Below, in pieces: positions 44,056 through 53,232 of a stretch of 64,000 bases of DNA. Every line of letters starts with the position of its first letter. The stretch's first letter is position 1. Location: NCBI RefSeq assembly GCF_009901585.1, contig NZ_WXYO01000009.1, positions 185,158 through 249,157 of the forward strand, in the 5' to 3' direction. Made by a program: the position numbers and the translations under genes. Source of the DNA: Poritiphilus flavus. Lineage in GTDB: Bacteria > Bacteroidota > Bacteroidia > Flavobacteriales > Flavobacteriaceae. Below the pieces are notes generated by a model. The model was not told where the DNA came from. It saw only the letters and a list, made by a program, of their open reading frames with translations, and did not search any database.

Positions 44056-45573
44056 ATGGAATCTTTTAGCGAATTGATAAAAAAAACTCTTTTAGACACT
44101 TCAAACATATCCTTGATAACAGGTTTTGCATTTGGCTTAATTGTAACCTTTTACTTTAAGCGCTTATCAATTTTTATTCGAAATTCCTTTAAAAGAATTA
44201 TTTATAAATCCAAAAGACGAAAAGAGGAAAAAAAGAACAGCTTGAGTGAATCGGAAATTAATAATTATCCCGGAAGCAATTATGAAAAAATGCCAAGTCT
44301 TCCCGCATTATATCTTAAGGAATTGAAGTTGAACAATATAAGGTGCTTTTCAAATTTGATAATAAATACTTCAAAAGAAAAGTCTATCGCTCAGTCCATA
44401 TCTATTTTAGGTGATAATTCCATGGGAAAATCTACAATTCTAAAGGCTATTGCATTGATTTTCTGTAATGAAAGTGATTCGGTTTCCTTAATTAAGGAAA
44501 TGGAGGGCAAATTATTAAAGAATGGTGAAAAAAAAGGGAGCATAGAAGCAATATTGATAAATAGTGAAACAAAGGAAGTACATCGTGTTTTAAAATCTAT
44601 TTCTTTAACCAAGGAGAATGAGGAAAAGATAAAGCAGGAGATTGCACTGCCGGTAGGGCCTGCCTTTATTTGTGGGTATGGTACAAACAGGTCTAGATCA
44701 GGACATACTAGTTATAAAGGTTATGGGGTGAGAGAAGCCGTATTGGGCTTATTTGATAATGACCATATTCTACAAAATCCTGAATTGGCATTATTGCGAA
44801 GTGGGGAGTTCAAGGATATGATTCAATCTAAACTTCTGAATATTTTACTCCTGGATGAGTCAAAAGATAAAATTGAAAATGCAATGCAAGGAATCTTATT
44901 TAAAGGTCCATGGGGGGATATTCCTTTTTCTTCTTTAAGTGATGGATATCGAAGTACTACTCAATGGATTTTGGACCTTATATCTTGGATGATTATGGAT
45001 GAACGGATCTCAACTTCCAATGGTCCCCCAGCAGGTGTCCTATTGGTAGACGAGATTGAACAGCATTTACATCCAAAATGGCAGAGGTACATAATTCAAC
45101 GTATTTGCAAACAGTTTCCAAAAATACAAGTCATTACAACCACCCATACTCCCTTGGTTGTTGCAGGTGGAGCGGATTTAGCTGATAGCAAGATTATTAG
45201 TCTATTCAAATATGAGGGAAAAATAAGTTATATGGATATTGACACTAAATCTTTACGTGGGAAGCGAGCAGATCAAATATTAACCTCTGTATTCGAAATG
45301 GCCACTAGCAGAAGCCCTGGTAGCTCACATTCCATTCAACGTTATTATGAGTTAAGTAACAAAACCAGCTTAAAAAAGTTGGAAAAGGAAGAGTACGATG
45401 AGCTCAAAGCCCAACTAGAACCAATTATGCAATTTGGTGAAACAGATTTGGAGCAAGATGTAAAGAAAGCAGTTTCGAAAGTATTACGTGACATGGGAAG
45501 GAAAATGACAAATGAGTTAGATTTTGAGTTGAAAAAGCAGTTAAAGGAACTTTTCGAGGAGGATAAACACTAA
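44056..45573 (+). CDS. Membrane-anchored ABC/SMC-type ATPase, Septu PtuA-like
   Basis: A 505-residue protein. One N-terminal membrane helix (about 17-35, LISLITGFAFGLIV-like stretch) and a very basic linker (KSKRRKEEKK) precede an ABC-type ATPase: LKLNNIRCFSNL, Walker A ILGDNSMGKST (117-127), signature-like SSLSDGYRS (292-300), Walker B VLLVDEIEQHLHP (328-340) and the switch THTPLVV. This is the OLD/PtuA group. An HNH nuclease gene follows after five bases, the Septu (PtuA/PtuB) arrangement, which defends against phage by DNA cleavage. A membrane anchor on the ATPase is not usual for PtuA and is notable. Confidence 0.84.
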   Translation: MESFSELIKKTLLDTSNISLITGFAFGLIVTFYFKRLSIFIRNSFKRIIYKSKRRKEEKKNSLSESEINNYPGSNYEKMPSLPALYLKELKLNNIRCFSNLIINTSKEKSIAQSISILGDNSMGKSTILKAIALIFCNESDSVSLIKEMEGKLLKNGEKKGSIEAILINSETKEVHRVLKSISLTKENEEKIKQEIALPVGPAFICGYGTNRSRSGHTSYKGYGVREAVLGLFDNDHILQNPELALLRSGEFKDMIQSKLLNILLLDESKDKIENAMQGILFKGPWGDIPFSSLSDGYRSTTQWILDLISWMIMDERISTSNGPPAGVLLVDEIEQHLHPKWQRYIIQRICKQFPKIQVITTTHTPLVVAGGADLADSKIISLFKYEGKISYMDIDTKSLRGKRADQILTSVFEMATSRSPGSSHSIQRYYELSNKTSLKKLEKEEYDELKAQLEPIMQFGETDLEQDVKKAVSKVLRDMGRKMTNELDFELKKQLKELFEEDKH

Positions 45574-45578
45574 GTATA

Positions 45579-46427
45579 ATGATTAGAATAAATGTTTCAT
45601 GGCCTGATTCACAGGAGTGGAGGAATTGGCGTCAAGATTGCGAACAGGCGAAGAGGGAGATTGAAGAACAAGTCCAACGAGGCGAGAAACCTAAAGTAAA
45701 GAACTTGTATAAAAGAGAGGGAATAAAGGAAAGATACTATAAGGCAAGGGACGGGCTCTTTAATGGTAAATGTGCCTATTGCGAGGTTTTTGTTTCAGAT
45801 TTTATGAGAGGAGATATTGAACATTTTAGGCCTAAACTCAAGGTCACCGATGAAAATGATGTGCCAATAAAAGTAGACTACGGGAATGGGCCTGAGGACC
45901 ATAAGGGCTATTATTGGTTGAGCTATGATTGTTCTAACTTATTGCTTTCCTGTCAGTTATGTAATCAGGCAAAAAAGGAAAAAGAACAAAAGATAGGAAA
46001 GCACAACAGGTTTCCGGTGGAAGGGGAATATGCTGTAAATCAAGCTGGAATAGATAAAGAATATCCTTTACTAATAAACCCATTGGTTGAGGATCCTAGC
46101 AAACATATAATGTTAGAATTAAAAGATGATGAGGGATTAAGAGGCTTTCTTTTTCCACTAGATAAAGACAAAAAGGGAGAAATGACAATCAATGTACTTG
46201 CACTCAACATTAGAGAACAATTAGTGGAAAAGCGTCAAGGCAAAATTGATCAGTTCTATACTATATACTGTAAATGTGTAACGGCAGATAATCAGGCATC
46301 AAGAGATAAATACCTCAAAAAATTAAGAGAAATGCTTTATGGAAAGGGTGAACATTCTTTTGTAGCGCGTGAAGTTTGGAGAGATATAAACTCTAATAAT
46401 TCAACCTTAGACCACCTATCGTTATAG
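45579..46427 (+). CDS. HNH endonuclease, Septu PtuB-like
   Basis: A 282-residue protein with a zinc-binding HNH core: CAYC (65-68), GDIEHFRPK with His82, and a second CQLC pair (125-128) followed by NQAKKEK. The HFRPK spacing and the long gap between cysteine pairs match HNH nucleases that accompany PtuA-type ATPases and some retrons. It would be the DNA-cleaving effector of the preceding ATPase, five bases upstream. The following glycosyltransferase gene starts 33 bases after its stop, at an inverted-repeat boundary. Confidence 0.86.
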   Translation: MIRINVSWPDSQEWRNWRQDCEQAKREIEEQVQRGEKPKVKNLYKREGIKERYYKARDGLFNGKCAYCEVFVSDFMRGDIEHFRPKLKVTDENDVPIKVDYGNGPEDHKGYYWLSYDCSNLLLSCQLCNQAKKEKEQKIGKHNRFPVEGEYAVNQAGIDKEYPLLINPLVEDPSKHIMLELKDDEGLRGFLFPLDKDKKGEMTINVLALNIREQLVEKRQGKIDQFYTIYCKCVTADNQASRDKYLKKLREMLYGKGEHSFVAREVWRDINSNNSTLDHLSL

Positions 46428-46443
46428 TTTGGTCTGATAAACA

Positions 46444-46463
46444 ACGGATAACTAATTATTATG
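46444..46463 (+). repeat. Left 20-bp inverted repeat of candidate invertible cassette
   Basis: ACGGATAACTAATTATTATG, ending with the start codon of the glycosyltransferase gene. An exact inverted copy ends with the start codon of the STAND gene at 50958-50977. The core ATAA-CTAATTA-TTAT is itself an inverted pair around a 7-base spacer, as in tyrosine-recombinase crossover sites. Confidence 0.88.
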
Positions 46464-47609
46464 GTGCATTCAAAAAAAACACCTCCATCATTTTCAATTT
46501 TAGTACCATATCACAACGGAAAGAATTTCATCAAAGCTTGTCTAGACTCCCTTATTAACACAATAAGAAAGCAAGATGAAATTTTAGTTTTAATAAACAA
46601 CTCCAATAAGGAATTCCATACCTTAAATTATCATGCTGAAAGAATAAAATATGTCCATGAATATGAAAATTTGGGTTATGGCAGGGCTGTTAATGAAGCT
46701 GTAAAACATGCAAAACATGACCATATCATTGTATGCGACCAGGATATTATTGTATCCAATGGTTGGTTGGAAGGAATTTGGAAATCCTTCTCTTCAGAAG
46801 AAAATGTTGGTGCAGTGGGAGCCAAATTACTAAACCATATAGATAATACAGTGTTAGATTTTGGTATTGCCTCTTCCGAATACAACTACATTCATATTCA
46901 CGCTGGATTACCTGACACACATCCACTTACACAAACAGATAGAGATGTGCAGATGGTCTGTTCAGCTTTGCTATTGATGAATAAGAGACAATTTGAACTT
47001 ATCGGTGGATTTTATGAGCCATTTCAAACACTTTATTCCGATCTCGACGTCTGTCTTAGACTTAAAGCGCAGGGTTTTAAAATTATAGCTTCGGCTGAAA
47101 CCAAAGCGTACCATATTGGAGGTGATTATTATCAGTTGAAAAGAGAGTATAAAAACTATAATCTGAAATCTGATGTTAAAAGCGTGTTTACTAAAAGAAA
47201 TGCCACTGAGCTAAAAAATGATGCGGCTCACTATATTAAGAGCTCAATTGATTATTCGCTTACATCAGATGATAAATCTAAAGAATACTTTTTTTGCAAT
47301 TTGCTATCCATTGCCAACTATAAATTTTACGAGGATATAATTATTTCGAATGGAATAAGAAAATATGAATCTATTCGAATCGCTCCTGCCAATCGTGACT
47401 CATTTTTTTTGGATTTGTTTGCAATTCTTGGGTACAATATTATGCGAATTGGAGTTCCTATAATCTACTTCGTAGATAGATTCATTAGCTTAAAGGATAA
47501 TTACTTTTGGATTTCTCGAAGGAACATTGATTCTGATATTATAGTAGATCGACATGCAAATGTTATTAGGTATAGGGATTTTAAAGAAAATAAACTAGGC
47601 CAGGCTTAA
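46461..47609 (+). CDS. Family 2 glycosyltransferase
   Basis: A 382-residue protein with a GT-A fold: FSILVPYHNGKNFIKACLDS opens the domain, LVLINNSNKE follows, then LGYGRAVNEAVKHAKHDHII with the metal-binding DQD (VCDQDIIVSNGW), and QTLYSDLDVCLRLKAQGF near the acceptor site. These are rhamnosyl-type GT2 features. The last 130 residues contain hydrophobic segments that may bind the membrane. It would modify surface polysaccharide. Its start codon forms the end of a 20-bp inverted repeat, and its last 15 bases overlap the convergent STAND gene. Confidence 0.87.
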   Translation: MVHSKKTPPSFSILVPYHNGKNFIKACLDSLINTIRKQDEILVLINNSNKEFHTLNYHAERIKYVHEYENLGYGRAVNEAVKHAKHDHIIVCDQDIIVSNGWLEGIWKSFSSEENVGAVGAKLLNHIDNTVLDFGIASSEYNYIHIHAGLPDTHPLTQTDRDVQMVCSALLLMNKRQFELIGGFYEPFQTLYSDLDVCLRLKAQGFKIIASAETKAYHIGGDYYQLKREYKNYNLKSDVKSVFTKRNATELKNDAAHYIKSSIDYSLTSDDKSKEYFFCNLLSIANYKFYEDIIISNGIRKYESIRIAPANRDSFFLDLFAILGYNIMRIGVPIIYFVDRFISLKDNYFWISRRNIDSDIIVDRHANVIRYRDFKENKLGQA

Positions 47610-50600
47610 ACAATACTCCTCTTCTTGAAACGGCGAATGAATCCCTAGTGTTCTAAGAGGATACTTTGAGTTTCCACATTGTAAGGAAATTTCATGTGAG
47701 CTAAGAGGATATTTGAATTTGTTTTTGTTGTAGTATTTCATTGAATCCGAAATAAGTAAGCATATCTCTAACGAACGGCCAAATTTTTCTTCGTTTTTAA
47801 TCTCTTCTAAAATATGTTGATATTGTCTTTTTGCGTTTTCGTATTTACCATATCTTTCATAAACGATGGCTAACAAATGAAAAGCAAAGACGTGATACTT
47901 ATATAAGTTTGCTTTTGAGCTTAAATGAATTAATTTATTCAACTGATTTTCTAAATTTTCCATTGAGGCATCCGTTTTATACTCAAAAAAAGCTTTTGCC
48001 CTAAGTCCCTGTAACTCGTAATAAGTAGAACAATGGTGTCGCGATTGGTATATCAGTTTGTTTGCTAGTACTATAGAATTTTCAAACTCACCTATTATGC
48101 CATTATACAGTGATTTAATTAAAATACATGCCAATCCGGTTTCGGGGTCGCTATTAAAAATTTTCTCTTCGATTTGGTTTGACATTCTATGAACTGCCTT
48201 CCAATATTCTTTAGTCCTTTCAGTGTCTCTTCCATAGTATATGTACCCCAAGTCTATGTATGTAAGGTATTCTTCGATAATGCTACCGGATTGGATGGAA
48301 AAATCAAGAGCCAGCAATAACGATTTACTTGAATTGTCAAAATCAAAAGCTTGTTTAAAAGAGACTCCCTTTCTATTCGTGAGTCTTGCAATCAATCTAT
48401 CCCTTATTCTATTGTCCCCTTTAAAACCTTTTACTTTTTCAATTACTTCATCCAAAAAAAGTATGCTTTTCGCATGTTCCCCATGGACCGCAAAAAAGCT
48501 GCCACATTCCCTAGCAATTTCTATGTAAAATATGGCCTGAATATCATCTGGCGGTATATAATCCTTTAAATATCCCCACATTTCAAGCAACTTAATTAAA
48601 AAGAGTTTTTTGTCATTGAAACTGGCAAAAGATATTACCTTAATTACGGCATATAAATATTGATCGGGTTTTACTTCTTCATTAGACAAGTAAATGAACT
48701 TCAAAATACTATTTGCGTAGAATTGATTTCTTTTAGACAACTCGGACAATTTGTCAATTTTTGCCACAGCATTATCAAACAAACTAATTTGAGGGGATAT
48801 AGTAAATAGAACATGTGGAAAATGCTTTAATAAGAACTCATTTTTAAGGAACTTGTTCTTGGTTTCAGAAGTAAGGTATGCTCTTTGTTCTTCAACTTTG
48901 CCAACGAAAAATCCATCCATTAAAGAATGTACAAACTTTAGTTTTTCATATTCCTTTTTGAGAAAGTTGACCTCAATTAGCCAATTGGTTATTTCAAGAT
49001 TTTTATCAAGTAATAATTTAAGAATCATACTGTCCAACTCTCCAAAAAATGAAATAACACTTAATACCTGTCTCTGTTCCTGTGTTAATTTTGATAGTCG
49101 AGCGCTTAATATATCTGTTTCCTTCCTTGAGATCGATATAAGTCTATTATTGAGTTCAACAACATTATTTATATAAAAATCCCCTTCTTCCAAGGAAATT
49201 ACCTCATCCTGCAGTAGTAAATCAATAAATTGGGATAGGTAAAAGGGCTTCGCTGGAATACTTTTTACTATTTGTTGAAATAGATTTTTATGCTCCTTAC
49301 TGAAATACCGATTATTTCTCAATCTAATAGTTGAATCAACAAAAAGCGTTACCTCAGAAAGTTTAAAACTTTTGATTCTTACCAGGCTACTTTTATACAA
49401 AGTCTTGTCATGAAGCTGATTGTAAAAAGAACCTGGCTTCGAATTGTAGTCCATAACCTCAGTATTGAAAATGTACATCACAAAATTTTGACCAATTGTT
49501 TGGTTAAGTACCATTAATTTATTGAGCAATTCTATTGATTCCTCATCGAGAGATTGTACGTTATCAATGATTAAAGCGGACCTTCTACTCAAAATAAGCT
49601 TATGTAAGAGGGGTATTAGCTCATTTTCATATAGGTTTGGCTCAATTTGTTGGTTTTGAATGCAAAGCTTTAGTGTGGAGTAAACAAGTTCGTCAGGTTT
49701 AGAGTAAAACCCATCTTTTTCATAGACATTGAAGGCTACATCCTTGTTTTCAAAATTATATGGATTTGGGAGTTTGTATAACTGAGTTAATAGCTCAACA
49801 ATAAATTTCGCATGTGTTTCACAGTTGCTAGTTGCTCCGTCCAGTAAGTTCACATGAAAATTATACTTCAAAAGTCGATCAATAATCTCTTTCGCATATC
49901 TTGTTTTACCGACACCACTATCACCACTTACAATTTGAAAAACTACTCTATTATTTGATGAAATTACTTGGTCGGTTCTATGAATAGTTTCGTGTATTAG
50001 ACCGCCAATAAGAGGTGGGGCCGAGAGGTTGGAAACAATCAACTTCTTACTTGTAAAGTTCTCTTGAATTCCACCGAATTGAAACTTAAATGAAGGAATT
50101 TTTAGCTCGCCTATGTCTACTGGGATGAAGTAAAGCTTTAAACTAAAAATTTGTCCTGGCCGCAGAGTTCGTTCATATTTGGTATTTTGAAGTATTCCCT
50201 TTAATAAATCAGTATTCCTTATCCTACGATTTTGTGATAATATGGCGGGTAGGTTAACAAAATTGAATCTGTAATCAAGTTGTCCTTTTTCATTAAAGAG
50301 GGAAGAGAAATCAATGGTCAAATGTTCCTCTTCTGTAAGGTTCGAAATAAAACAAAGTTCATATAAACAAGGATTATTTCTTTTGGTTATTATTTCTCTT
50401 TGAAGTGCCGGGAGTTCATTTATTTGAGACCATTCAATGGTAATGTCACTACTAACAAAATTGTAATAAGTGTAAGTTGAATAAGTAAAATCGATTGGCT
50501 TTTTGTATTCAAAATCAGGAAAGTATTTCGCAAATTCCTTTTCTCTAAAACAACTAAAAATTAGGTTCTCAAATTTAGTGTCATCAAAAACTTGGACATT

Positions 50601-50960
50601 CTTGTGCGTAATAGCTGCGAAATCACCTAAATGGATTCTGGCATTTTTGACTAGAGGGCTGTAGGAAATAATTATTATGGAATCAATGGAGTTATTGATT
50701 GCCATAACTAAAGTCTTGGCGAAATCACTTGTGGTAAGACTTTTTTTATACATCTTACATTCTGCCCAACTTTTTGACTTTCCGTCATAAGTGAGATTGA
50801 CAAAGTCTTTTCCTCCGTCCCATGATAAAGGAGTTTGTTCCCAATTACCACCAAATCTAAGCTTTAGAACATCTTGTACAAGTTTTTCGAATTCTTTTCC
50901 AATGAATTTCCCTTCAGTATCCCTAAATAAATTCCAAAAATTTGGAGTGAGATACTTCAT
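47595..50960 (-). CDS. Mrr-like nuclease/STAND NTPase fusion (Avs-like)
   Basis: A 1121-residue protein. Residues 1-140 are an Mrr-like restriction nuclease: a helix FIGKEFEKLVQDVLKLRFGG, then SWDGGKDFVN and SWAECKMYKK, giving Asp52, Glu67 and Lys69 of the PD-(D/E)XK site. A beta-rich middle (about 160-310) leads to a STAND NTPase: Walker A SGDSGVGKT (345-353) and Walker B ALIIDNVQS (462-470). The C-terminal 500 residues are TPR-like helices that would sense the trigger. Nuclease-STAND-TPR is the Avs design; these proteins recognise phage proteins and then cut DNA. At 1121 residues it is shorter than typical Avs members. Its start codon lies in the right inverted repeat. Confidence 0.85.
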   Translation of the reverse strand: MKYLTPNFWNLFRDTEGKFIGKEFEKLVQDVLKLRFGGNWEQTPLSWDGGKDFVNLTYDGKSKSWAECKMYKKSLTTSDFAKTLVMAINNSIDSIIIISYSPLVKNARIHLGDFAAITHKNVQVFDDTKFENLIFSCFREKEFAKYFPDFEYKKPIDFTYSTYTYYNFVSSDITIEWSQINELPALQREIITKRNNPCLYELCFISNLTEEEHLTIDFSSLFNEKGQLDYRFNFVNLPAILSQNRRIRNTDLLKGILQNTKYERTLRPGQIFSLKLYFIPVDIGELKIPSFKFQFGGIQENFTSKKLIVSNLSAPPLIGGLIHETIHRTDQVISSNNRVVFQIVSGDSGVGKTRYAKEIIDRLLKYNFHVNLLDGATSNCETHAKFIVELLTQLYKLPNPYNFENKDVAFNVYEKDGFYSKPDELVYSTLKLCIQNQQIEPNLYENELIPLLHKLILSRRSALIIDNVQSLDEESIELLNKLMVLNQTIGQNFVMYIFNTEVMDYNSKPGSFYNQLHDKTLYKSSLVRIKSFKLSEVTLFVDSTIRLRNNRYFSKEHKNLFQQIVKSIPAKPFYLSQFIDLLLQDEVISLEEGDFYINNVVELNNRLISISRKETDILSARLSKLTQEQRQVLSVISFFGELDSMILKLLLDKNLEITNWLIEVNFLKKEYEKLKFVHSLMDGFFVGKVEEQRAYLTSETKNKFLKNEFLLKHFPHVLFTISPQISLFDNAVAKIDKLSELSKRNQFYANSILKFIYLSNEEVKPDQYLYAVIKVISFASFNDKKLFLIKLLEMWGYLKDYIPPDDIQAIFYIEIARECGSFFAVHGEHAKSILFLDEVIEKVKGFKGDNRIRDRLIARLTNRKGVSFKQAFDFDNSSKSLLLALDFSIQSGSIIEEYLTYIDLGYIYYGRDTERTKEYWKAVHRMSNQIEEKIFNSDPETGLACILIKSLYNGIIGEFENSIVLANKLIYQSRHHCSTYYELQGLRAKAFFEYKTDASMENLENQLNKLIHLSSKANLYKYHVFAFHLLAIVYERYGKYENAKRQYQHILEEIKNEEKFGRSLEICLLISDSMKYYNKNKFKYPLSSHEISLQCGNSKYPLRTLGIHSPFQEEEYCLSLA

Positions 50961-50977
50961 AATAATTAGTTATCCGT
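50958..50977 (-). repeat. Right 20-bp inverted repeat of candidate invertible cassette
   Basis: On the minus strand this reads ACGGATAACTAATTATTATG, identical to 46444-46463, and ends with the STAND gene start codon. It lies 11 bases from the stop codon of the adjacent tyrosine recombinase gene. Identity stops at the ATG on one side and at the A of ACGG on the other, so it is a defined 20-bp repeat. Confidence 0.88.
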
Positions 50978-50988
50978 CATTCACACAG

Positions 50989-51909
50989 CTAATTATAGGA
51001 TATAAGGTTCCGAGGATGCTTTAGTTTAAGGATCTCAGAGGTTCTCTGATGACTTACATGCGTATAGATCTGGGTTATGTTTATGGAGCTATGCCCCAAG
51101 AGTTCTTGAATATATCTAATATTGATATTGGCCTCTAATAGCTGAGTAGCGAAAGTATGCCTGAAAACGTGAGGGGTGATACCCCGATTGATGCCGGAGT
51201 CTTGAGATATTTTTTTGATAAGATGACGAACGGATTGTTCGGAAATACGATGATTCAGACGATTGATAAAGAAGAAAGAGTTTCGATCTATTTTTTCTCG
51301 AAATAAGCAATAATAATCCTTTAATGCACTTATAGTCTCTGAATTGGTTATAGGGATGATACGTTCTTTATTTCCCTTACCAAGGATTTTTATTGTGCTA
51401 AAGTCAGAATGGATGTTTGATTTTTTTAGAAAACAAAGTTCTGAAACGCGAATTCCAGTAGCAAATAACAACTCCACAATAGCAATATTTCTAATAACTT
51501 GCCGATATCGCATTGAATTATTTGGAGCTTCTGATTTTTGAGATTGAAGTTGTTTCAGTATGGCAGTAACCTCGATCAATGACAGCACCGACGGAAGTGA
51601 CTTTTGGACCCGTATATTAATACGAATTTTATCAAAAGGATTTTCAGAAATACAATCTTCGTAGAGAAGGTGGCTGTAAAATACCTTAAGAGTGGCTATT
51701 TTTCTTTTGACAGTTCTGGGAGCGTATTTATTGATGTTAACCAAATGCTTCTTAATATGTTCTCTTCGAATTAATCTGAAATCCTGAATGTCAAATTCTT
51801 CATTGATATACTTCTTAAATTGTTTGAGATCTGACGTGTAGGCCTCAATTGTTTTTTTACTTAATTTTTTTTCTGTTCTGCAATGCGAAAGAAAGTGGTT
51901 TAGATACAT
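50989..51909 (-). CDS. Tyrosine recombinase (XerC/XerD-like)
   Basis: A 306-residue enzyme of normal length. The N-terminal SAM-like domain (1-100) contains HFLSHCRTEKKLSKKTIEAY. The catalytic domain is complete: Arg154 in ATGIRVSELC, Lys178 in LGKGNKERIIP, His247 and Arg250 in TPHVFRHTFATQLL, His273 in LGHSSINITQ, and the nucleophile Tyr282 in IYTHVSH. It could be the island integrase, the invertase of the adjacent cassette, or both. It is co-directional with the STAND gene, 28 bases upstream of it, so its transcript probably runs into whichever gene occupies that end. Confidence 0.92.
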   Translation of the reverse strand: MYLNHFLSHCRTEKKLSKKTIEAYTSDLKQFKKYINEEFDIQDFRLIRREHIKKHLVNINKYAPRTVKRKIATLKVFYSHLLYEDCISENPFDKIRINIRVQKSLPSVLSLIEVTAILKQLQSQKSEAPNNSMRYRQVIRNIAIVELLFATGIRVSELCFLKKSNIHSDFSTIKILGKGNKERIIPITNSETISALKDYYCLFREKIDRNSFFFINRLNHRISEQSVRHLIKKISQDSGINRGITPHVFRHTFATQLLEANINIRYIQELLGHSSINITQIYTHVSHQRTSEILKLKHPRNLISYN

Positions 51910-52196
51910 TACTTGGTTTTTTTGGTTAAACCAATCAATGTAGAATTATTTCGACATATTGAAAACTAAAATAGGATTGAATAAGTAGACCAAATCAGAG
52001 GTATAAACTCCCGAACCCAATTTTTAAATAGTTTATTTACTGGTCTATTAAGGATTCCTTTTTGGCTCTTCGAAAAGTTCACGGAAATCTTAAGATCGAA
52101 AAAACATCCTGAAAAACATCACAGTAGATTTTTCTTAATTGAATTCATTTCCCATTAAATATTATTAATAAACGATGAATTTGATGTTTCTATAGA

Positions 52197-52319
52197 TCAC
52201 ATATACCCCACCACCCCCATAATAAAGTAAATAGTAATTGAAAGGATGAGGCAGCTGATAGCAGCCAGTAAGTTATCTCCCTGGAATTCGTTCTTAAAGG
52301 CTTTAAGCAGGTTTTTCAT
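52197..52319 (-). CDS. 40-residue single-pass membrane protein
   Basis: A short frame from the ATG at 52319. The product begins MKNLLKAFKNEFQGDNLLAA, amphipathic and basic, and continues with a hydrophobic helix (about 18-37, ending IYFIMGVVGYM). No family recognised. It lies at the right edge of the AT-rich island, between the recombinase and the DUF2188 gene. The clear two-part design suggests a real small membrane protein, but length makes the call uncertain. Confidence 0.5.
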   Translation of the reverse strand: MKNLLKAFKNEFQGDNLLAAISCLILSITIYFIMGVVGYM

Positions 52320-52646
52320 GGGTTTTATTTTGCTTCAAAGGTCCTTATCCAAGGGCTGGTCGACTAAAATTGTCGATTTGAGGTAGGCTTGATCGTTTAT
52401 TGACCTTCCATAGGCCATAAATCGAGAAAAGCGGGCTTTAGACCAAAAATTTGGGAGGGAGTCTACACTTGGGGCTGAGGTAGAATCACATTACAGGAAA
52501 TGTCTGGTGGTGAGTGTTTTACTTGGATTGCTATTTTTAATCATGCAAGGCCAGGGTGAATACTGGTGCAGGAGCGAGGAGCAGTACCACCTCCGATTAA
52601 ATGGCTGTGCGGTCCATTGCGTTTAGCCTTAAACAGCTGAAATTCT
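52320..52646. other. 327-bp intergenic region without recognised feature
   Basis: Between the small membrane protein and the DUF2188 gene. GC content returns to that of the flanking chromosome. No repeat, hairpin or small gene stands out. Confidence 0.4.
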
Positions 52647-52931
52647 TTAGTCATCATAGGAAATCCGCTCCCGGATACCGCCACCAGCTCTATGAATAAT
52701 AACATCGGCCTTGTATTTTCTGGCCAGGGTTTTGGCTTTGCGTATGGCCGTACTCTGTTTGCGATGCTTACTGGTGATACGTTTGTTGCCTTCTCTGCGT
52801 ACTGCCCACCCGGCTTCATAAGGCACTACATGTTGGTGCCAGCTGCGACCTCTTTTACTGCGTTGAGCGCTATCAAAAAAGACTTCGATGACTTCTATAA
52901 GAGTCCGTAACCAGGATTTGCCTTTAGACAT
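52647..52931 (-). CDS. DUF2188-domain protein
   Basis: A 94-residue protein when started at the ATG at 52931 (MSKGKSWLRTLIEVIEVFFD). An in-frame ATG 132 bases further upstream would add 44 residues of basic/hydrophobic sequence and is less convincing. The C-terminal 65 residues match DUF2188: WHQHVVPYEAGWAVRREGNK, then KTLARKYKADVIIHRAGGGI and a final RISYDD. The function of DUF2188 is unknown; members are often small and single-domain. No operon partner is seen. Confidence 0.77.
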   Translation of the reverse strand: MSKGKSWLRTLIEVIEVFFDSAQRSKRGRSWHQHVVPYEAGWAVRREGNKRITSKHRKQSTAIRKAKTLARKYKADVIIHRAGGGIRERISYDD

Positions 52932-53232
52932 GGAGTATTGTTGCTGGTTTCGAAGATACTGGTATTCCATGAAATTCCATAGTCGAAAGAGAAGTAGGGA
53001 GAGCTTCTTTTTTATTAAGGAGGATATCCCTATTCTCAAACACAGTTCTTCGTAAAATACCACTTATTACCAAATAGGCACGACTGTTACATGAATAGAC
53101 TGCGCTTGTTACATTGTAATTCGAGGGTTGACGGGAAGGGGATACTTTTACTTCTAAAACTGTCATAATTGCTTGAAAGGGAAGATGAACCCTCACGGTG
53201 CCATCACCTCACACAAAATACCTTGATATATC
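52932..53232. other. 301-bp intergenic region before the first giant surface protein
   Basis: Holds the promoter of the surface-protein gene at 53233 and part of the upstream region of the DUF2188 gene. No clear TAnnTTTG element, repeat or hairpin was found by eye. Confidence 0.4.

Noticed and set aside
34111..52196. Direct repeats that could be attL and attR of the AT-rich island.
   Set aside because: None convincing was found by eye; a computed repeat search is needed before any boundary is claimed.
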